A stretch of DNA of 64,000 nt, from positions 1-64,000 of the forward strand of contig NZ_JBLRWZ010000009.1 in NCBI RefSeq assembly GCF_047920995.1. Reading direction: 5' to 3'. Position numbers and translations under genes: made by a program. Below the pieces are notes generated by a model. It was not told the origin of the DNA. It saw nothing but the letters and a program-made list of their open reading frames with translations, and made no database searches. Source of the DNA: Aliidiomarina sp047920995. GTDB lineage: Bacteria > Pseudomonadota > Gammaproteobacteria > Enterobacterales > Alteromonadaceae. Of the stretch, positions 61,155 through 64,000 are shown piece after piece. Numbering within the stretch: position 1 is the first letter of the stretch; each line of letters starts with the position of its first letter.

Positions 61155-62321
61155 TTACCGCAAACCAAAACCAGCAGTTTTGGTTAATACCATTTTCACG
61201 TCGGTGCCTATCGATTCCACTGAGCTATATTCCCACACCGGCACTTTATCCATATGTGTAATGTTGCCCAAATGGAACATGCCCACACTTTGATCGCCCA
61301 ATAATTTCGGCGCCATATACACAACCAATTCATCTACCAATTCGGCAGTTAACAGTGCCCCTGCCAATCGCGCACCAGCTTCAACCCAAACCGTATGAAT
61401 GCCGCGCTCGGCGATCAGCTGCAACAAGGCCGTTAAATCAATGCGCCCCGTAACGCCTGTTTCCATTACGATTTCTTCCGCATTTTCCGGCAACTGCATG
61501 CCACTGGCACTCGCACGAATTAACCATACCGGGCCACCACAGGTAAATAATTTAGCATCTGGCTTCACTTCACCGCGGTGATCAATAATCACCCGCACCG
61601 GCTGGCGAACATCTTGCTTGCCTGGTTCACCCGGATATACCGTGCCCGTAGGAAACTCCGTAGGCCGCACATTCAATACCGGATCATCCGCCAACACCGT
61701 GCCAGCGCCCGTTAAAATAGCGCCCGCTTGCGCGCGCCCTACTTGCACATCGGCACGTGCTTCATGGCCAGTAATCCACTTACTCTTACCGTTCGCCAAC
61801 GCCGTGCGGCCATCAATTGATGCCGCCATTTTCAACTGCACATACGGCCGGCCAAGCTTATGGCAAGTAAAGAAACCGCGGCTTATCGCGTAAGCTTCTC
61901 GCTCGAGTAACCCCACTTCAACTTTAATACCCGCTTTCTTTAACCGTTTAATACCAGCACCCGCCACTTTCGGGAACGGGTCTTCCAACGCTACTACTAC
62001 GCGCGCCACGTCTGCCTTGATCAACGCATCAACACATGGCGGTGTACGGCCAGTGTGATTGCACGGTTCAAGTGTAACGTAAACCGTTGCGCCCTTCGCG
62101 GCATCGCCAGCTGCAGCCAATGCATTCACTTCTGCATGGGCTTCGCCAGCACGCTCATGAAAGCCTTCGCCCACAACTTCGCCCGCTTTGTCGTTCGAAA
62201 AATCAACAACAACGCAGCCAACGTTTGGATTAGGATGAGTGGTAAAGCGCCCTTGAGCAGCAAGCTCAAGTGCACGTTGCATATAATAGGTATCTGTTTC
62301 TGTGAAGGTAATTTTAGTCAT
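61155..62321 (-). CDS. ribD: Bifunctional pyrimidine deaminase / reductase RibD
   Basis: Second and third steps of riboflavin synthesis. 388 residues. The deaminase part (about 1-150) has zinc ligands in GEAHAEVNAL and LEPCNHTGRTPPC; the reductase part (about 150-388) starts YVQLKMAASIDGRTAL and contains GAILTGAGTVLADDPVL and VWVEAGARLAGAL. It overlaps nrdR by 8 bases, suggesting coupled translation. In most relatives ribE follows; here it does not. Confidence 0.95.
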   Translation of the reverse strand: MTKITFTETDTYYMQRALELAAQGRFTTHPNPNVGCVVVDFSNDKAGEVVGEGFHERAGEAHAEVNALAAAGDAAKGATVYVTLEPCNHTGRTPPCVDALIKADVARVVVALEDPFPKVAGAGIKRLKKAGIKVEVGLLEREAYAISRGFFTCHKLGRPYVQLKMAASIDGRTALANGKSKWITGHEARADVQVGRAQAGAILTGAGTVLADDPVLNVRPTEFPTGTVYPGEPGKQDVRQPVRVIIDHRGEVKPDAKLFTCGGPVWLIRASASGMQLPENAEEIVMETGVTGRIDLTALLQLIAERGIHTVWVEAGARLAGALLTAELVDELVVYMAPKLLGDQSVGMFHLGNITHMDKVPVWEYSSVESIGTDVKMVLTKTAGFGLR

Positions 62322-62763
62322 CTAAACGAGCGATCTCCGCGCCGAAGTCGCGAATATCCTCAAACGAACGGTAAACCGACGCAAAGCGAATATAAGCAAC
62401 TTTATCGAGTTGCTTGAGTTGATCCATCACCAAACTGCCAATCAGTTTACTAGAAACTTCTCGTTCGCCAGTAGCGCGCAGTTTAGATTTGATACGATTG
62501 ATGGTTTGCTCCATCGCCTCTAGGCTCACCGGACGTTTCTCCAATGAACGTAGCAGGCCAGCACGCAACTTATCCTCGTTAAAAGGTTCGCGCGCACCGT
62601 TGCTTTTAATCACTCGTGGCATTACCAATTCTGCGCTTTCAAACGTAGTAAACCGTTCTTTGCAGGCATTGCATTCACGCCGGCGGCGAACCGACATACC
62701 GTCCGCCACCAAGCGTGAATCAATTACTTTCGTATCTTGCTCAGAGCAAAATGGGCAATGCAT
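62314..62763 (-). CDS. nrdR: Ribonucleotide reductase repressor NrdR
   Basis: Zinc-ribbon/ATP-cone repressor of nrd operons. The ATG at 62763 begins MHCPFCSEQDTKVIDSR and gives 149 residues, identical in length to E. coli; an upstream ATG at 62796 would add eleven residues. Zinc cysteines: CPFC and CNAC. ATP-cone (about 49-139): VIKSNGAREPFNEDKLRAGL. The order glyA-nrdR-ribD is a common gammaproteobacterial arrangement. Confidence 0.96.
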   Translation of the reverse strand: MHCPFCSEQDTKVIDSRLVADGMSVRRRRECNACKERFTTFESAELVMPRVIKSNGAREPFNEDKLRAGLLRSLEKRPVSLEAMEQTINRIKSKLRATGEREVSSKLIGSLVMDQLKQLDKVAYIRFASVYRSFEDIRDFGAEIARLDD

Positions 62764-62836
62764 AGAATGTTTATTCCTTTCAGAGTGCGCAAGCAAAGGG
62801 CCAGCCCCTACTCACACACGCTAATTACTGAGCTTT

Positions 62837-62864
62837 ATATTAGGCCTACTATCCAGCCTAATAT
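62837..62864. other. Hairpin in the nrdR-glyA gap
   Basis: Perfect 9-bp stem ATATTAGGC (62837-62845) / GCCTAATAT (62856-62864) just below the glyA stop. No T-run follows, so terminator activity is uncertain. Confidence 0.4.
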
Positions 62865-62870
62865 GAGGGC

Positions 62871-64000
62871 CTACGCCTTTTTAGCGTACACCGGGAAGCG
62901 CGCACACAACGCTTTCACTTCATCACGAACGCGCGCTTCAACAGCGCTATCGCTCGTACCATCTTCTTTTACTGCATTTAACACATCGCAAATCCAGTGT
63001 GCTACCTGCTCGGCTTCTGCTTCTTGGAAACCACGGCGCGTAATTGCCGGAGTACCCAAACGCAAGCCAGAGGTAACAAACGGCGAACGCGGATCATTCG
63101 GCACCGAGTTCTTATTCACCGTAATGAACGAACGGCCAAGTGCCGCATCCGCATCTTTACCCGTGATGTTTTTGTTAATTAAATCCACTAAAAACAAATG
63201 GTTTTCAGTACCACCAGAAACGATATCGTAGCCACGCTCTTGCATAACACGCACCATCGCTTTAGCGTTCTTTAACACTTGCTTTTGATATTCTTTAAAC
63301 TCAGGCTGCAACGCTTCTTTAAATGCCACCGCTTTCGCAGCAATCACGTGCATTAACGGGCCACCTTGGTTGCCCGGGAACACCGAGCTATTCAAGCGCT
63401 TATGCAAATCCGCATCGTCTTTGCCGCTCAAAATCAAACCAGAGCGCGGGCCAGCTAAGGTTTTATGCGTAGTAGTAGTTACCACATCTGCAATGGGCAC
63501 CGGATTCGGGTACAAGCCCGCCGCCACCAAACCAGCCACGTGCGCCATATCTACCAGCAGGTAAGCACCCACTTCATCGGCGATATCGCGGAATTTCTGC
63601 CAATCCACAATGCCAGAGTACGCTGAAAAACCAGCAATAATCATCTTCGGCTTGTGCTCATGCGCCAATTCACGCACCTGATCGTAATGAATTTCACCCG
63701 TTTCCGGATGCAGGCCATATTGCACCGCGTTGTAGTTCACGCCCGAGAAATTCACGTGCGAGCCATGGGTTAAATGGCCACCATGCGCCAAGCTCATTCC
63801 CAACACCGTATCGCCAGCCTTACATAAGGCCATAAATACCGCCGTATTGGCTTGCGAACCAGCGTGCGGTTGCACGTTCGCAAACTTCGCACCAAACAAT
63901 TCTTTCGCGCGCTCAATCGCCAAATTTTCCGCAATATCCACATACTCACAACCGCCGTAATAGCGCTTGCCCGGATAGCCTTCGGCATATTTGTTGGTTA
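62871..64000 (-). CDS. glyA: Serine hydroxymethyltransferase, truncated at the 5' end by the window edge
   Basis: PLP enzyme converting serine and tetrahydrofolate to glycine and methylene-THF. The C-terminal stop is at 62871; the frame stays open to the right edge through GKRYYGGCEYV, so the start lies outside. The PLP lysine is in TTTHKTLAGPRSGL; VDMAHVAGLVAAGLYPNP and NKNSVPNDPRSP are typical. Gives one-carbon units; same strand as nrdR-ribD. Confidence 0.97.
   Translation of the reverse strand, partial: TNKYAEGYPGKRYYGGCEYVDIAENLAIERAKELFGAKFANVQPHAGSQANTAVFMALCKAGDTVLGMSLAHGGHLTHGSHVNFSGVNYNAVQYGLHPETGEIHYDQVRELAHEHKPKMIIAGFSAYSGIVDWQKFRDIADEVGAYLLVDMAHVAGLVAAGLYPNPVPIADVVTTTTHKTLAGPRSGLILSGKDDADLHKRLNSSVFPGNQGGPLMHVIAAKAVAFKEALQPEFKEYQKQVLKNAKAMVRVMQERGYDIVSGGTENHLFLVDLINKNITGKDADAALGRSFITVNKNSVPNDPRSPFVTSGLRLGTPAITRRGFQEAEAEQVAHWICDVLNAVKEDGTSDSAVEARVRDEVKALCARFPVYAKKA

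Overview
The window is a gene-dense stretch of a gammaproteobacterial chromosome. The FadR, HisG, SodB, Adk, NrdR and HtpG sequences resemble their enterobacterial counterparts closely, while the TonB2-type operon, the RibBX-type riboflavin gene and the PA2778/PA2779-like pair fit a marine Alteromonadales-type bacterium; Idiomarinaceae (Idiomarina, Pseudidiomarina, Aliidiomarina) is my best guess, by inference only. I see no rRNA, tRNA, CRISPR array, prophage or intact insertion sequence. One structural RNA (the SRP RNA gene ffs) is present.

Layout. 1-2.8 kb: oxidative-stress block (3' part of RNase T, 2-Cys peroxiredoxin, CGFS glutaredoxin GrxD, Fe-superoxide dismutase). 3-7.3 kb: PA2778/PA2779-like secreted pair, a secreted S9 peptidase, and FadR. 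7.4-18 kb: DsbB, then YcgN/YcgM/MltB-like/YcgL, followed by rnd-fadD-hydrolase-Slp(YeaY)-tsaB-yoaA, nearly the E. coli order. 18-20 kb: a YfiR-domain sensor kinase. 20.2-27.9 kb: complete histidine operon hisGDCBHAF(IE) behind a textbook attenuator (leader peptide ending in a His run). 27.9-37.7 kb: MATE pump, hydrolase, MAPEG protein, then adk-htpG-recR-ybaB-dnaX-apt (E. coli synteny) with a sigma32-type promoter before htpG, and a stand-alone receiver protein. 37.7-47.4 kb: a small membrane protein, the six-gene TonB2-like energy-transduction operon (DUF3450, TtpC, ExbB, ExbD, TonB, TPR), a methyltransferase and a large TonB-dependent receptor. 47.7-53 kb: operon yajG-cyclophilin-ampG-panE-like-kynA-hypothetical. 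53.2-58.8 kb: a KAS III-like enzyme and a translationally coupled BCCT transporter / DUF294 signalling protein / exonuclease trio. 58.8-64 kb: enoyl-CoA hydratase, ffs, ribB(X), ribD, nrdR and the 3' part of glyA.

Themes. (1) Several housekeeping genes carry repeat-derived in-frame additions: a REP-like palindromic element inside hisC, a 21-bp (heptapeptide EPSA-type) repeat shared by yoaA and dnaX, and a 12-bp (EQGE) repeat in the panE-like gene. (2) Fatty-acid control is visible from sequence: FadR-like operators lie before fadR and before the enoyl-CoA hydratase gene. (3) The transporter/DUF294/exonuclease operon resembles the acetate-permease cassettes of Vibrio, but with a BCCT carrier in place of the permease, suggesting the two cytosolic proteins act as a portable control module for Na+-coupled carriers. 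(4) A roughly 100-bp inverted repeat with two internal hairpins at 58.8 kb is the least explained non-coding element. No complete, obviously new system (defence, secretion, biosynthesis) was found.
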